Assembly: GCF_022832975.1 (NCBI RefSeq)
Contig: NZ_CP094846.1
Location: 682,001-746,000 of the forward strand
Direction of reading: 5' to 3'
Length of the DNA: 64,000 nucleotides
Source: Ornithobacterium rhinotracheale
GTDB lineage: Bacteria > Bacteroidota > Bacteroidia > Flavobacteriales > Weeksellaceae
Shown here: one piece after another, positions 44,905 to 53,113 of the stretch
How the letters are laid out: every line of letters begins with the position of its first letter
How positions within the stretch are numbered: the first letter of the stretch is position 1
Made by a program: the position numbers and the translations under genes
Notes under the pieces: model-generated
What the model saw: the letters and a program-made list of their open reading frames with translations, nothing else
Database searches by the model: none
Told to the model about the DNA's origin: nothing

Positions 44905-46862
44905 AAAATATACTGAAATCCAGATTTAGCCTTTTATGGGCATTTCAAATCACTTTTCTGCTGCTTTGTTTCTTAACTCGTTTAATTTTCTATATTTTAA
45001 GTTTTAATAGCATAGATTTTTCAATCATTAATCTATTGAAAATATTTGGATACGGGCTATTTTTTGACATTGGTGCAGTCGTATTTTTTAGTTTATTTTA
45101 TTTAGTTTATCTGTTATTTTTTCCTTCAAGATTCATCGGCAGCATAGTAGATCGTGTGCTCACTTTCTTCATTATGGGCATTATGCTTTTCATAAGTCTA
45201 TTTGCCATTGCCGCAGAATTTCCGTTTTGGGATGAGTTTAATGTAAGATTTAATTTCATTGCAGTAGATTACTTAATTTATACTTACGAAGTTGTAGAAA
45301 ATATCAATCAATCTTATCCGATTCCGTTTTTAGTAGGAGGGCTAGTGTTATTTATTTTGGTTTTATTTTTCATTTATTATAAGACTAAAAGTTTATACCA
45401 TACATTTAATCAAAAAACTAAATTTTTAAGCCGTTTATGGGTGGTAGTAGGATATTTTCTGGTTGCTACTATTTACATTTTTTCAGTAAAAAATACCGAT
45501 GCCGAATGGAGCCAAAATACCTATGAAAGCGAATTAAGTAAAAATGGGGTATATTCTATTTTTACAGCATATAGATCCAATGAGCTAGATTATAGTAAGT
45601 TTTATATGCAGCTTGATGATAAGGAGGCATATTCTATTTTGAAACAAAACTTATTACAGAACGGAGAAAAATACACAAATTCCGAATTTAATAATATTGA
45701 AAGAATTGTTCCAGCCACTAGCGACACGCTGAAAACGCCAAACATTATTCTTGTTACTATTGAAAGTTTAAGTGCAGATTTCTTGGGTGTTTTTGGGAAT
45801 AAAGAAAAGCTTACGCCGTTTTTGGATTCTTTGTCTAGCAAAAGTATCTTTTTTACCAATTTGTATGCAACAGGTACACGCACGGTGCGTGGCATGGAGG
45901 CTTTAACCTTGTGCGTGCCGCCTACGCCAGGCAATAGCATAGTGAGAAGATTGAACAACGATAGCCTTTTCTCTATCGCTACGGTTTTAAAGAAGAAAAA
46001 TTATGATTTAAAGTTCATTTATGGAGGCGATGGTTATTTCGATAATATGAATACATTTTTTGGCGGACAAGGTTTTGATATAGTGGATAGAAATCGCGGA
46101 AACCCTTTGTCTGATGATATCAAGACGCAAAGATTTAATATAGAAGACGATGAGGTGACTTTTGAAAACGCATGGGGCATTGCTGATGAGGATATTTACA
46201 AGCAATCGCTGAAATATGCACAAAAATCTTATGCCCAGAATAAGCCATTTTTTCAATTTATTATGACCACTTCCAATCATAAGCCCTATTCTTTTCCAGA
46301 AGGATCGGTAGATATGCCACAAGGAGAGCGTGAGAGCGTGGTGCGGTACACCGATTATGCCTTGGAAAAATTCATAAAACAAGCACAAAAAGAAAAATGG
46401 TTCAAAAACACGATTTTTGTTATCGTGGCAGACCACTGCGCGAGTAGTGCAGGTAAGTGGGAGATCAATGTCGAGAAACACCACATTCCGGCTTTTATCT
46501 ACAATGCAGGACTGGAGAAAAAAGAAGACAGACTTTGTTCTCAAATAGATTTGATGCCTACCCTTTTCGGATATTTAGGCTGGGGCTATGATTCTCAGTT
46601 TTATGGCGAAAATGTTTTTGAATTTAATAAAGAAGATGAGCGAGCATTAATCGGAAATTACAGAACGCTCGGATTGTTAAAAAATAATATTTTTACCGAA
46701 TTAAACGACAGAAAAAAATACAATCAATATCTTTGGGATGCCAAAAATACCAATCTCATAGAATTGAAAAAGCCCGTAGATAGTCTTTTAAATCTCACGA
46801 TAAGCTATTATCAAACGGCAAGTGAGCGATTTAGAAATGGCAAAATGAAAGTCAAAAATTAA
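44901..46862 (+). CDS. LTA synthase-family membrane phosphotransferase, copy 2
   Basis: A 653-aa protein. The ATG at 44901 overlaps the dgkA stop (ATGA) and is preferred to 44892. Five N-terminal membrane segments are followed by the sulfatase/phosphatase-like domain: ILVTIESLSADFLG (Glu), TGTRTVRGMEAL with the likely nucleophile Thr (near residue 315), and VIVADHCASSAGK with metal-binding Asp-His. Likely transfers phosphoglycerol or a similar group onto an envelope glycan or lipid; acceptor unknown. It differs clearly from copy 1 at 39512, so the two may have different acceptors. Confidence 0.87.
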   Translation: MKNILKSRFSLLWAFQITFLLLCFLTRLIFYILSFNSIDFSIINLLKIFGYGLFFDIGAVVFFSLFYLVYLLFFPSRFIGSIVDRVLTFFIMGIMLFISLFAIAAEFPFWDEFNVRFNFIAVDYLIYTYEVVENINQSYPIPFLVGGLVLFILVLFFIYYKTKSLYHTFNQKTKFLSRLWVVVGYFLVATIYIFSVKNTDAEWSQNTYESELSKNGVYSIFTAYRSNELDYSKFYMQLDDKEAYSILKQNLLQNGEKYTNSEFNNIERIVPATSDTLKTPNIILVTIESLSADFLGVFGNKEKLTPFLDSLSSKSIFFTNLYATGTRTVRGMEALTLCVPPTPGNSIVRRLNNDSLFSIATVLKKKNYDLKFIYGGDGYFDNMNTFFGGQGFDIVDRNRGNPLSDDIKTQRFNIEDDEVTFENAWGIADEDIYKQSLKYAQKSYAQNKPFFQFIMTTSNHKPYSFPEGSVDMPQGERESVVRYTDYALEKFIKQAQKEKWFKNTIFVIVADHCASSAGKWEINVEKHHIPAFIYNAGLEKKEDRLCSQIDLMPTLFGYLGWGYDSQFYGENVFEFNKEDERALIGNYRTLGLLKNNIFTELNDRKKYNQYLWDAKNTNLIELKKPVDSLLNLTISYYQTASERFRNGKMKVKN

Positions 46863-46868
46863 AAAAAC

Positions 46869-47894
46869 ATGTTTACAGAATCTCAGATACAAGAACTTAA
46901 AAAAATACTCCAAACGCCTAAAAAAATCGTAGTGATTCCGCACAAGAATCCCGATGGCGATGCCATTGGATCCACGGTAGCCTTGGCTCAAATTTTAATC
47001 AAAATGGGACACAAGGCAGAAGTCGTGAGCCCAAATGATTTTCCTAAGTTTTTGAAATTCATGCCTTATGCCAAGACGGTTTTCAATTCAGAATTCAATC
47101 CACAAGGTGCTGAGATTAAAATAAAAAATGCCGAAATTATATTTTTGCTAGATTTTAATACCATCGATAGGATAGAGCCTCTGGGCCCCGCGGTGAAGAA
47201 GGCGAAGGCGTTTAAAATCTTAATCGACCACCACCAGCAGCCCGAGCAATTTGATTTGGTGTACTCCGATACCGAGATGCCCGCTACCTGCGAGATGATA
47301 TATCATTTGGCTGAGCAAATGAACTGGACGGAATTCATTGACGAGGACATCGCTACTTGCTTGTACACAGGATTGCTCACCGATACGGGAAATTTCAGAT
47401 TTCCGTCGGTCAAGGCCTCTACCTTGGAGGTGGCGGCGCAATTGGTGCGCAAGGGAGCGCTCCCTTATAAGATTCAAGATGAGATTTTTGATACCGCCAC
47501 GGAGGCTCGCCTTAAATTGTTGAGCCACTTTTTGGGCAATATGCAATTGTTTCCCGAGTACAAAACGGCACTTTTCACTTTAAGCCGAGAGGAATTGCTC
47601 AGCAATGGATTCCAGAAAGGTGATACCGATGCTTTTGTAAATTATGGTTTAAATTTAAAAGGATATGTATTTTCTGTCTTTATGGCAGAAGACACGCAAA
47701 AGGATTTTGTCAAAATTTCATTTAGGTCTAAAGAAGATTTTGATGTAAGCGAATTGGCACGCACGCATTTTAGCGGGGGCGGTCATATCAACGCAGCAGG
47801 AGGGCGTTCGGAGCTTAGCCTAGAAGAAACTGTAAAAAAATTCATAGATTTGTTGCCTAATTATGCTGAAAAACTCAAAAATACTTTGGCTTAG
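46869..47894 (+). CDS. nrnA: DHH-family nanoRNase/PAP phosphatase
   Basis: A 341-aa cytoplasmic phosphoesterase. DHH-domain motifs are PHKNPDGDAIGS (near residue 25), LLDFNTID (near 92), LIDHHQQP (the DHH motif, near 119) and the DTGNFRF region (near 173). The DHHA1 domain ends with SGGGHINAAGG (near 306). NrnA degrades short oligoribonucleotides and, in many bacteria, dephosphorylates PAP, which would overlap with cysQ. It overlaps gldI by 32 bp, an arrangement seen in other Flavobacteriia. Confidence 0.92.
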   Translation: MFTESQIQELKKILQTPKKIVVIPHKNPDGDAIGSTVALAQILIKMGHKAEVVSPNDFPKFLKFMPYAKTVFNSEFNPQGAEIKIKNAEIIFLLDFNTIDRIEPLGPAVKKAKAFKILIDHHQQPEQFDLVYSDTEMPATCEMIYHLAEQMNWTEFIDEDIATCLYTGLLTDTGNFRFPSVKASTLEVAAQLVRKGALPYKIQDEIFDTATEARLKLLSHFLGNMQLFPEYKTALFTLSREELLSNGFQKGDTDAFVNYGLNLKGYVFSVFMAEDTQKDFVKISFRSKEDFDVSELARTHFSGGGHINAAGGRSELSLEETVKKFIDLLPNYAEKLKNTLA

Positions 47895-48393
47895 CCTAAT
47901 CGCCTTGGGGGCTTGCACGCACAACCCGCCACAATATCCGTCTCAATACAAAAAAGGCGGATTTATGGAATATTCTAAGCAATTTAATCGTGATTTAAAA
48001 AACTTAGAAAATCAATATTTTGAAGCCTACATGCAAGCGCATCCCTCCCAGGAATTTGTGAATACACAATCAGGTTTTAAAATGACGAAAACGCAGTTGG
48101 GCGAAAAAAATACTCAAGACAACGATACAATTGTTTATACCTATGTCATAAAAGATTTGCAGGACAGTGTGCTGTATTCTGCTTCGGAAATTGGCAAAAA
48201 AAAGCAAGTAATGGGCAAGGCAGAAATGCTAATTGGCATAGAATATGCCTTGAAAAGAATGAACGCGGGCGAAAAGGCTGCCCTGCTTTTGCCTTCGTCT
48301 TTGGCGTATGGTGCCAACGGAGATGGCAATAAAATCGGAGCCAATGAGCCTTTAGTGATAGAACTAGAATTAATTGAAAATAAAAATAAGTGA
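47863..48393 (+). CDS. gldI: Gliding-motility-associated peptidyl-prolyl isomerase lipoprotein GldI
   Basis: A 176-aa lipoprotein (lipobox Cys18) with a C-terminal FKBP domain (residues ~70-172; [32 protein letters not shown]). Size, lipobox and position after the DHH phosphoesterase match GldI, needed for gliding in Flavobacterium johnsoniae, where it is thought to fold periplasmic motility or type IX secretion proteins. Homologues also occur in non-gliding relatives, so motility is not proven. It overlaps nrnA by 32 bp and the next PPIase gene by 4 bp (GTGA). Confidence 0.82.
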   Translation: MLKNSKILWLSLIALGACTHNPPQYPSQYKKGGFMEYSKQFNRDLKNLENQYFEAYMQAHPSQEFVNTQSGFKMTKTQLGEKNTQDNDTIVYTYVIKDLQDSVLYSASEIGKKKQVMGKAEMLIGIEYALKRMNAGEKAALLLPSSLAYGANGDGNKIGANEPLVIELELIENKNK

Positions 48394-49475
48394 AAAATTT
48401 AAAAACAATTTTAATAGTATGCCTTGCGGGCTTATTCCTCACAAGGTGTACCTCAATTCCAAAATTTATGAGTAAAGAAGAATTTAAAAATTTAGACGAT
48501 GGCTTATATGCCAACATGGAAACCTCTAAGGGCAACATGCTAATTAAATTATACGAGCAAGAAGCGCCTATGACAGTGGCAAACTTTATCGGTTTGGCAG
48601 AAGGCGTAAAAGAAAATAAAGCCAAGAAAAAAGGCGTTCCGTATTACGACGGATTGATTTTCCACCGAGTGATCAAAGATTTTATGATTCAAGGGGGAGA
48701 CCCACAAGGTACAGGCGTGGGGGGTCCTGGATACGACTTTGAAGATGAGGTAGACAATGACTTAAAACATGATCAAAAAGGAGTGCTTTCTATGGCGAAT
48801 TCGGGTCCTAATACCAACGGTAGTCAGTTTTTTATAACTGAGGTGCCTACGCCATGGTTAGATGGCAGACACACAATTTTTGGACAAGTGGTAAAAGGAT
48901 TGGATGTCATTGATACCATTGCCAATGTAGAGAAAAACGCACAAGACAAGCCAAAAGAAGACATCAAAATCAACAAAGTAGAAATCGTGCGTAAAGGAGA
49001 CGCCTACAAAAAATATGATGCCAATAAAGCATTTGAAAAAGCTAAAGCCGATCACCAAGCTAAACTAGAAGAAGCCAAAAGAAAAAGAGAAGAAGAAATG
49101 AAAAAAGAAGTACAAAGAATAAAAGATTTAAGCGCAAAAGCTGAATCTACTCCAAGCGGATTAAAATATGTAGTGCTTGAAGAAGGCACAGGCGAAAAAC
49201 CTAAAAAAGGAGATAATATCGATGTTCACTATAACCTTCGCCTTGCCGATGGTAGAAAATTAGATTCATCTTACGATAGAAATCAGCCTTTAAATATCGA
49301 TGTTGGATTAACTGGTTTAATCCAAGGTTGGATGGAAGCGCTTACCATGTTCAATCGTGGTAGTAAAGTATTTTTAATCATTCCGCCACAATTGGGTTAT
49401 GGAGCACAAGGAGCAGGTGGAGTGGTTCCGCCAAATGCTACTTTGTTCTTTGACATGGAAGTTTTAGACAAATAA
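48390..49475 (+). CDS. Dual-family cyclophilin-FKBP lipoprotein (peptidyl-prolyl isomerase)
   Basis: A 361-aa periplasmic folding protein, starting at GTG (48390) that overlaps the gldI stop. After lipobox Cys20, a cyclophilin domain (residues ~40-200: [35 protein letters not shown]) is joined by a charged coiled-coil linker (~205-250, rich in [20 protein letters not shown]) to an FKBP domain (~255-361: [42 protein letters not shown]). Such double immunophilins are known from Flavobacteriia. Probably works with GldI on envelope proteins. Confidence 0.93.
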   Translation: MKNLKTILIVCLAGLFLTRCTSIPKFMSKEEFKNLDDGLYANMETSKGNMLIKLYEQEAPMTVANFIGLAEGVKENKAKKKGVPYYDGLIFHRVIKDFMIQGGDPQGTGVGGPGYDFEDEVDNDLKHDQKGVLSMANSGPNTNGSQFFITEVPTPWLDGRHTIFGQVVKGLDVIDTIANVEKNAQDKPKEDIKINKVEIVRKGDAYKKYDANKAFEKAKADHQAKLEEAKRKREEEMKKEVQRIKDLSAKAESTPSGLKYVVLEEGTGEKPKKGDNIDVHYNLRLADGRKLDSSYDRNQPLNIDVGLTGLIQGWMEALTMFNRGSKVFLIIPPQLGYGAQGAGGVVPPNATLFFDMEVLDK

Positions 49476-49494
49476 CAGAAAAATAAAAATTCAG

Positions 49495-49527
49495 AAAAAG
49501 CCTTATCTTTGTAGATAAGGTTTTTTT
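49495..49527 (+). terminator. Terminator hairpin overlapping the -7 box of the Nif3-like gene
   Basis: Arms CCTTATC (49501-49507) and GATAAGG (49514-49520) flanked by A5/T7 runs. The left arm and loop contain TATCTTTG (49504-49511), a perfect TAnnTTTG, 30 bp before the next ATG. Same design as at 4954-4996. Confidence 0.75.
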
Positions 49528-49541
49528 ACGCTTAAAAAATA

Positions 49542-50642
49542 ATGAAAATTCAAATCAAAGAAATCATACAATCTCTTGAAAAATGGGCGCCTACGGCTTA
49601 TGCCGAGTCGTTCGACAATGTGGGGCTGCAGCTCGGCGACAAAGAAAAATATATCGAAAAAGCATTAGTCGCTTTTGAAATTACCGAAGAAGTTTTAGTC
49701 GAAGCGATTGAAAATCAAGCAGAATTAATTATCACATTTCACCCGTTGATTTTTGGCGGACTCAAAAGCATAACGGGCAAAAATCGTGTGGAGCGCGTTT
49801 TGCTCAAAGCCATTAAGCACGATATTGCGATTTATGCCATGCACACCAATCTCGATGCGCAGCTCATGGGCGTAAACCACGAAATCGGAAAACAATTAGG
49901 CTTAAATGATTTAAAAATCCTCATTCCGAATAAGGAAACTTTGTTTAAACTCAGTTTTTTTGTGCCACAAAATGACGCCGAAAAAGTCAAAAAATCACTT
50001 TTTGAAGCGAATTTGGGCGTCATCGGCAACTACACCGAATGCAGTTTTAGCACGCAAGGGAAAGGTACTTTTAAACCCAATGATTCAGCCAATCCGTATT
50101 TAGGAAAATCCAATGTGCGTGAGGAAGTAGAGGAGGAGCGCGTGGAGATTTTAATCAAAAAACACGAAATCGGGAAAGCGATTCAGGCTTTGAAACAAAA
50201 TCACCCATACGAGGAAGTGGCCTATGATATTTTTCCTTTGGCGAACGAAGATCCTGCTACAGGCATGGGACAAATTGGCGAATTACCTGAAGCCGTGAGC
50301 GCCGAGGAATTTAACCAATTGCTCAAAAAAGTTTTTGGAACTCCGTGCATTAAAACTTCTGCTTTGGTCGGTAAGAAAATCAAAAAAGTGGCTGTTTTGG
50401 GCGGCTCGGGCGCGTTTGCCATCGGTGCTGCAAAAGCTTCAGGTGCAGATGCTTTCGTGACGGCAGATTTGAAATATCATGATTTTTTCTTAGCAGAAAA
50501 TCAGCTGTTATTGTGCGATGTAGGGCATTATGAATCAGAACAATTCAATAAATTTTATATAACACGCTATCTTTCAGAAATTTTTAGTAATTTTGCAATC
50601 CTTACCTCTAAGGTAAATACAAACCCAATTAATTATTTTTAA
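49542..50642 (+). CDS. Nif3-like dinuclear metal-centre protein (YqfO/YbgI family)
   Basis: A 366-aa protein of the Nif3 family with the PII-like middle insertion (residues ~130-240), as in Bacillus YqfO (~370 aa). Metal-binding blocks include FDNVGLQLGD (near 24), ITFHPLIFGGLKSI (near 64), HTNLDA (near 101) and the C-terminal DVGHYESEQF (near 326). Often mislabelled GTP cyclohydrolase; the true function is unsettled. The coiled-coil gene follows 3 bp later, a pairing common in Flavobacteriia. Confidence 0.9.
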   Translation: MKIQIKEIIQSLEKWAPTAYAESFDNVGLQLGDKEKYIEKALVAFEITEEVLVEAIENQAELIITFHPLIFGGLKSITGKNRVERVLLKAIKHDIAIYAMHTNLDAQLMGVNHEIGKQLGLNDLKILIPNKETLFKLSFFVPQNDAEKVKKSLFEANLGVIGNYTECSFSTQGKGTFKPNDSANPYLGKSNVREEVEEERVEILIKKHEIGKAIQALKQNHPYEEVAYDIFPLANEDPATGMGQIGELPEAVSAEEFNQLLKKVFGTPCIKTSALVGKKIKKVAVLGGSGAFAIGAAKASGADAFVTADLKYHDFFLAENQLLLCDVGHYESEQFNKFYITRYLSEIFSNFAILTSKVNTNPINYF

Positions 50643-50645
50643 ATT

Positions 50646-51428
50646 ATGGCTAAAAATAAAAGCACTGAAGCGACCGTAGAAGAAAAGCTAAGAGGCTTAT
50701 ACAACCTACAATTAATTGATTCTCGTTTAGACGAAATCCGCAACACGAGAGGAGAACTTCCATTAGAAGTTCAGGACTTGGAAGATGACATCGCAGGAAA
50801 AGAGAAACGCTATGCCTCTACGGAGCTAGATGTTGAAGCGCTTGAGGTGAAAATCAAAGAGGAGAAAGATGCGATGAAAGAAGCAGCTACTTTGATTAAA
50901 AAATATACAAAACAACAAGATAATGTGCGCAACAATCGTGAGTTTGAGGCATTGTCTAAAGAGATTGAATACCAGGAGCTTGAAATAGAGCATAGTGAGA
51001 AAAAAATCAAAGAATTTAATGCTAAAATCGCTTTTTTGAAAGAAAAACAAGAGGATTTACAGCAAAAAATCAAAGATTATCAAGAATATTTAGACCACAA
51101 AAAATCTGAACTTGATAATATTGTAAAAGAAACTGAAAAAGAAGAAGCTAAATTAAACGAATTGGCAGAAGAATATAGCCAGGAGATTGATCCGAAACTA
51201 TTGAAAGCATATCAAAAAATTCGTTCGTCTGTGAAAAATGGATTGGCTGTAGTAGCTGTGGAGAGAGGTGCTTCTGCGGGATCTTTCTTTACTATTCCAC
51301 CGCAGCGCCAATTGGAAATTGCTATGCGTAAAAAAATTATATTAGATGAGCATAGTGGTAGAATCTTGGTAGATGCTGAACTTGCCAATGAGCAAAAAGA
51401 AGTGATGGACAAAATCATTAATGCTTAA
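50646..51428 (+). CDS. Coiled-coil protein of the C4 zinc-ribbon family with lost cysteines
   Basis: A 260-aa protein: long coiled coil (residues ~40-180) and a C-terminal domain of the zf-RING_7/DUF164 type. In most bacteria that domain reads CxxC...CxxC; here the equivalent positions are RGASAGSFFTIPPQ (209-213) and LDEHSGRIL (234-238), with no cysteine. The fold blocks (IPPQRQLEI, SGRILVD) remain intact, so the domain probably folds without zinc. This may be shared by Flavobacteriia. It lies 3 bp after the Nif3-like gene. Function unknown. Confidence 0.88.
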   Translation: MAKNKSTEATVEEKLRGLYNLQLIDSRLDEIRNTRGELPLEVQDLEDDIAGKEKRYASTELDVEALEVKIKEEKDAMKEAATLIKKYTKQQDNVRNNREFEALSKEIEYQELEIEHSEKKIKEFNAKIAFLKEKQEDLQQKIKDYQEYLDHKKSELDNIVKETEKEEAKLNELAEEYSQEIDPKLLKAYQKIRSSVKNGLAVVAVERGASAGSFFTIPPQRQLEIAMRKKIILDEHSGRILVDAELANEQKEVMDKIINA

Positions 51429-51465
51429 TTGATTAGATTCTCTTTTTGAAAAAATATAGATTTAG

Positions 51466-51497
51466 GCACATTTCCATTTGAGAAGTGTGCTTTTTTT
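51466..51497 (+). terminator. Terminator after the coiled-coil gene
   Basis: Arms GCACATTTC (51466-51474) and GAAGTGTGC (51482-51490), one G-T pair, then seven T. Confidence 0.8.
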
Positions 51498-51515
51498 GTT
51501 AAAAATATTGTTTTA

Positions 51516-51531
51516 TTTTTTTTTTTTTTTT
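51516..51531 (+). repeat. T16 homopolymer before the small outer-membrane protein gene
   Basis: Sixteen T in a row, ending 50 bp before the ATG at 51582. A -7-like box TAAATTCG (51543-51550, one mismatch) would place the -33 and spacer within or next to the run, so slippage could change expression. Confidence 0.6.
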
Positions 51532-51581
51532 GAAAATTATATTAAATTCGTGATTAATTCAGTTGTTTAAAATTTTAATTC

Positions 51582-52121
51582 ATGAAAAAATTAGTATTAG
51601 CCGCTGCTGCGTTGTTTGTGTTCAATACAAGCCAGGCACAAGTGGAAAAAAACATAACAGGTATGCAGTTAGGGCTTTTAGGCCTTGATGTATATAATGA
51701 AGCGCGCCTTTCTGATCAAGTGGCTTTGCGTTCGCAGTTGGCATTGAACGCAGGCATTTGGGGTGGAAGTGTTTACGATAAAACAGGATTTATTCTTTTA
51801 CCAGAAATTAGCTTGGAACCCAAATACTATTATAATATTGTAAAGAGGGGAAAAAAAGGAAAAAATACCAAAAATAATGGTGCTAATTATTTGTCGATGC
51901 AAGTAAATTATTCACCAAACTGGTTTGCGATTTCAAATTATGATGATTTAAATATTAAAAATGTAATTTCATTTATTCCTACCTTCGGAATTCGTAGAAA
52001 TTTTGCGCAGGATTTCAACTATGAATTCAAATTCGGCGTAGGCTATGGTTTTGTTTTAGGAGAAGATGGAAATAATGGGGTAATACCAGATTTAAGCTTT
52101 AAAGTAGGTTACGATTTTTAA
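51582..52121 (+). CDS. Small outer-membrane beta-barrel-like protein
   Basis: A 179-aa exported protein with signal peptide (MKKLVLAAAALFVFNTSQAQ). The rest alternates polar and hydrophobic residues in strands with aromatic girdles and ends with SFKVGYDF, a terminal Phe typical of beta-barrels. It resembles the short 'outer membrane beta-barrel' proteins of Flavobacteriia. No specific function can be assigned. Its promoter region contains a long T tract. Confidence 0.7.
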   Translation: MKKLVLAAAALFVFNTSQAQVEKNITGMQLGLLGLDVYNEARLSDQVALRSQLALNAGIWGGSVYDKTGFILLPEISLEPKYYYNIVKRGKKGKNTKNNGANYLSMQVNYSPNWFAISNYDDLNIKNVISFIPTFGIRRNFAQDFNYEFKFGVGYGFVLGEDGNNGVIPDLSFKVGYDF

Positions 52122-52143
52122 AAAATAATTTTAGCAATAAACT

Positions 52144-52178
52144 AAATCGCAGGAAATTGATTTTCTTGCGATTTTTTT
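52144..52178 (+). terminator. Terminator after the beta-barrel gene
   Basis: Arms AAATCGCA (52144-52151) and TGCGATTT (52167-52174), extended by GGAAA/TTTTC inside, then T residues. Confidence 0.8.
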
Positions 52179-52236
52179 GTACATTTAATTGGTTTTTAAT
52201 TAAAAAAAAACACCAAAAATATTATTTTTTGAAAGC

Positions 52237-52754
52237 ATGAGAGAAAGAAGAATTGAAGAAAATAAAAGCAAAGTTTTTTTGGCGCTCATCATATGTTGGG
52301 TGTTCGTGGCCGTTAGTATTTGGATATTGTTGGCGCCAGAAAGCGCAGATGATGAATTTTTTAAAAGTGTATTCGTTAAAATTATCGCCTATACGGGAAT
52401 AGTGTTTTTCGGAATTATAGGTGTTCTTGGTTCGATCCAATTATTGAGTAAAAAGTCTACTCTCATTATCAACGAAAAAGGGATTACAGACAACACAACG
52501 ATGGTTTCTTTGGGATTTATTCCTTGGGACGAAATCCAACAAATTCAAATGACAGATGTGATGAATCAACGATTTTTGATGGTAATTTTAAAAGATCCCA
52601 AACGCAATATTGCACGCCAAAAGAATCCACTTAAAAAAATACTTAATAAATTAAATTATAGATTATACGGTTTCCCGTCAATAATTTAAAAATAAGTGCA
52701 GAAGAGCTTAAACAAGAGCTGCAAACTTGGAGTGAAAAATATCGGTTAAAATAA
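52237..52754 (+). pseudogene. STM3941-family membrane protein, frameshifted near the C-terminus
   Basis: Two membrane segments (residues ~13-33 and ~50-69) are followed by a PH-like domain (LIINEKGITDNTTMVSLGFIPWDEI) as in proteins called STM3941 family. The uninterrupted frame stops at 52689 after YGFPSII. One base further along, the sequence reads VNNLKISAEELKQELQTW and continues to a stop at 52752-52754, the ending expected for this family. The break lies at the CCC of 'ggtttcccgtc' (~52676), consistent with loss of one base. An intact protein would have ~172 residues. It may still make a shortened product. Confidence 0.75.
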
Positions 52755-52767
52755 ATTGAAAAATCAA

Positions 52768-52984
52768 TTATTTTAGATAATTATTGTAAAGGTATATTTT
52801 TAAAGGATTATATGCGAGATTAATAATATATGAAGTTGTGTAGCTTGTAATAATTAATACAATGTAAATTATTATTGGATAAGAGAAACCATAGATAAAA
52901 TCACTAAATAAGTAATAACAGAAAAAAGTATGTGTAAGCCACATTGTAGCAGATTCTTTGCCTAAATTTTTTAAAACCTTAATT
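52768..52984 (-). pseudogene. Acyltransferase-3, C-terminal fragment cut off by the IS element
   Basis: Read on the minus strand, this stretch encodes about 70 residues beginning KVLKNLGKESATMWLTHTFF and ending YNPLKIYLYNNYLK with a TAA stop. GKxSxxMWLxHTFF is the standard late motif of acyltransferase-3 proteins, normally ~70 residues before the end. It has no start of its own. It continues exactly in frame from the N-terminal fragment ending at 54566 if the IS and one copy of the ATT repeat are removed. Confidence 0.9.
52982..52984 (+). repeat. Left copy of the candidate ATT target duplication
   Basis: ATT directly before the left CCGCAAC end; the partner is at 54566-54568. Three bases is shorter than usual for IS1380, so the assignment depends mainly on the in-frame gene repair. 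Confidence 0.5.
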
Positions 52985-53017
52985 CCGCAACACTTTGATT
53001 TAAATTAATTTATAAGT

Positions 53018-53048
53018 TCCTGAGCAACAAAAAGTTGCCCAGGATTTT
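53018..53048 (+). terminator. Hairpin near the left end of the IS
   Basis: Arms TCCTGAGCAAC (53018-53028) and GTTGCCCAGGA (53034-53044) with loop AAAAA and one mismatch, followed by TTTT. Lying before the transposase gene, it could stop transcripts entering from outside, a known way IS elements limit transposition. Confidence 0.65.
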
Positions 53049-53113
53049 GCCGTGTCAGAATTTTCACTTATCTTAGTGTTGCAAAAAGAAAACAAGCAAA
53101 ACTCTAATATGAC

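Noticed and set aside
46008-46544. Minus-strand frame of 178 codons
   Set aside because: Antisense to the LTA synthase-like gene and without recognisable content.
53018-53044. TCCTGAGCAAC hairpin as the left terminal repeat of the IS
   Set aside because: No matching sequence at the right end. The CCGCAAC ends restore the acyltransferase frame exactly, so this hairpin is internal.
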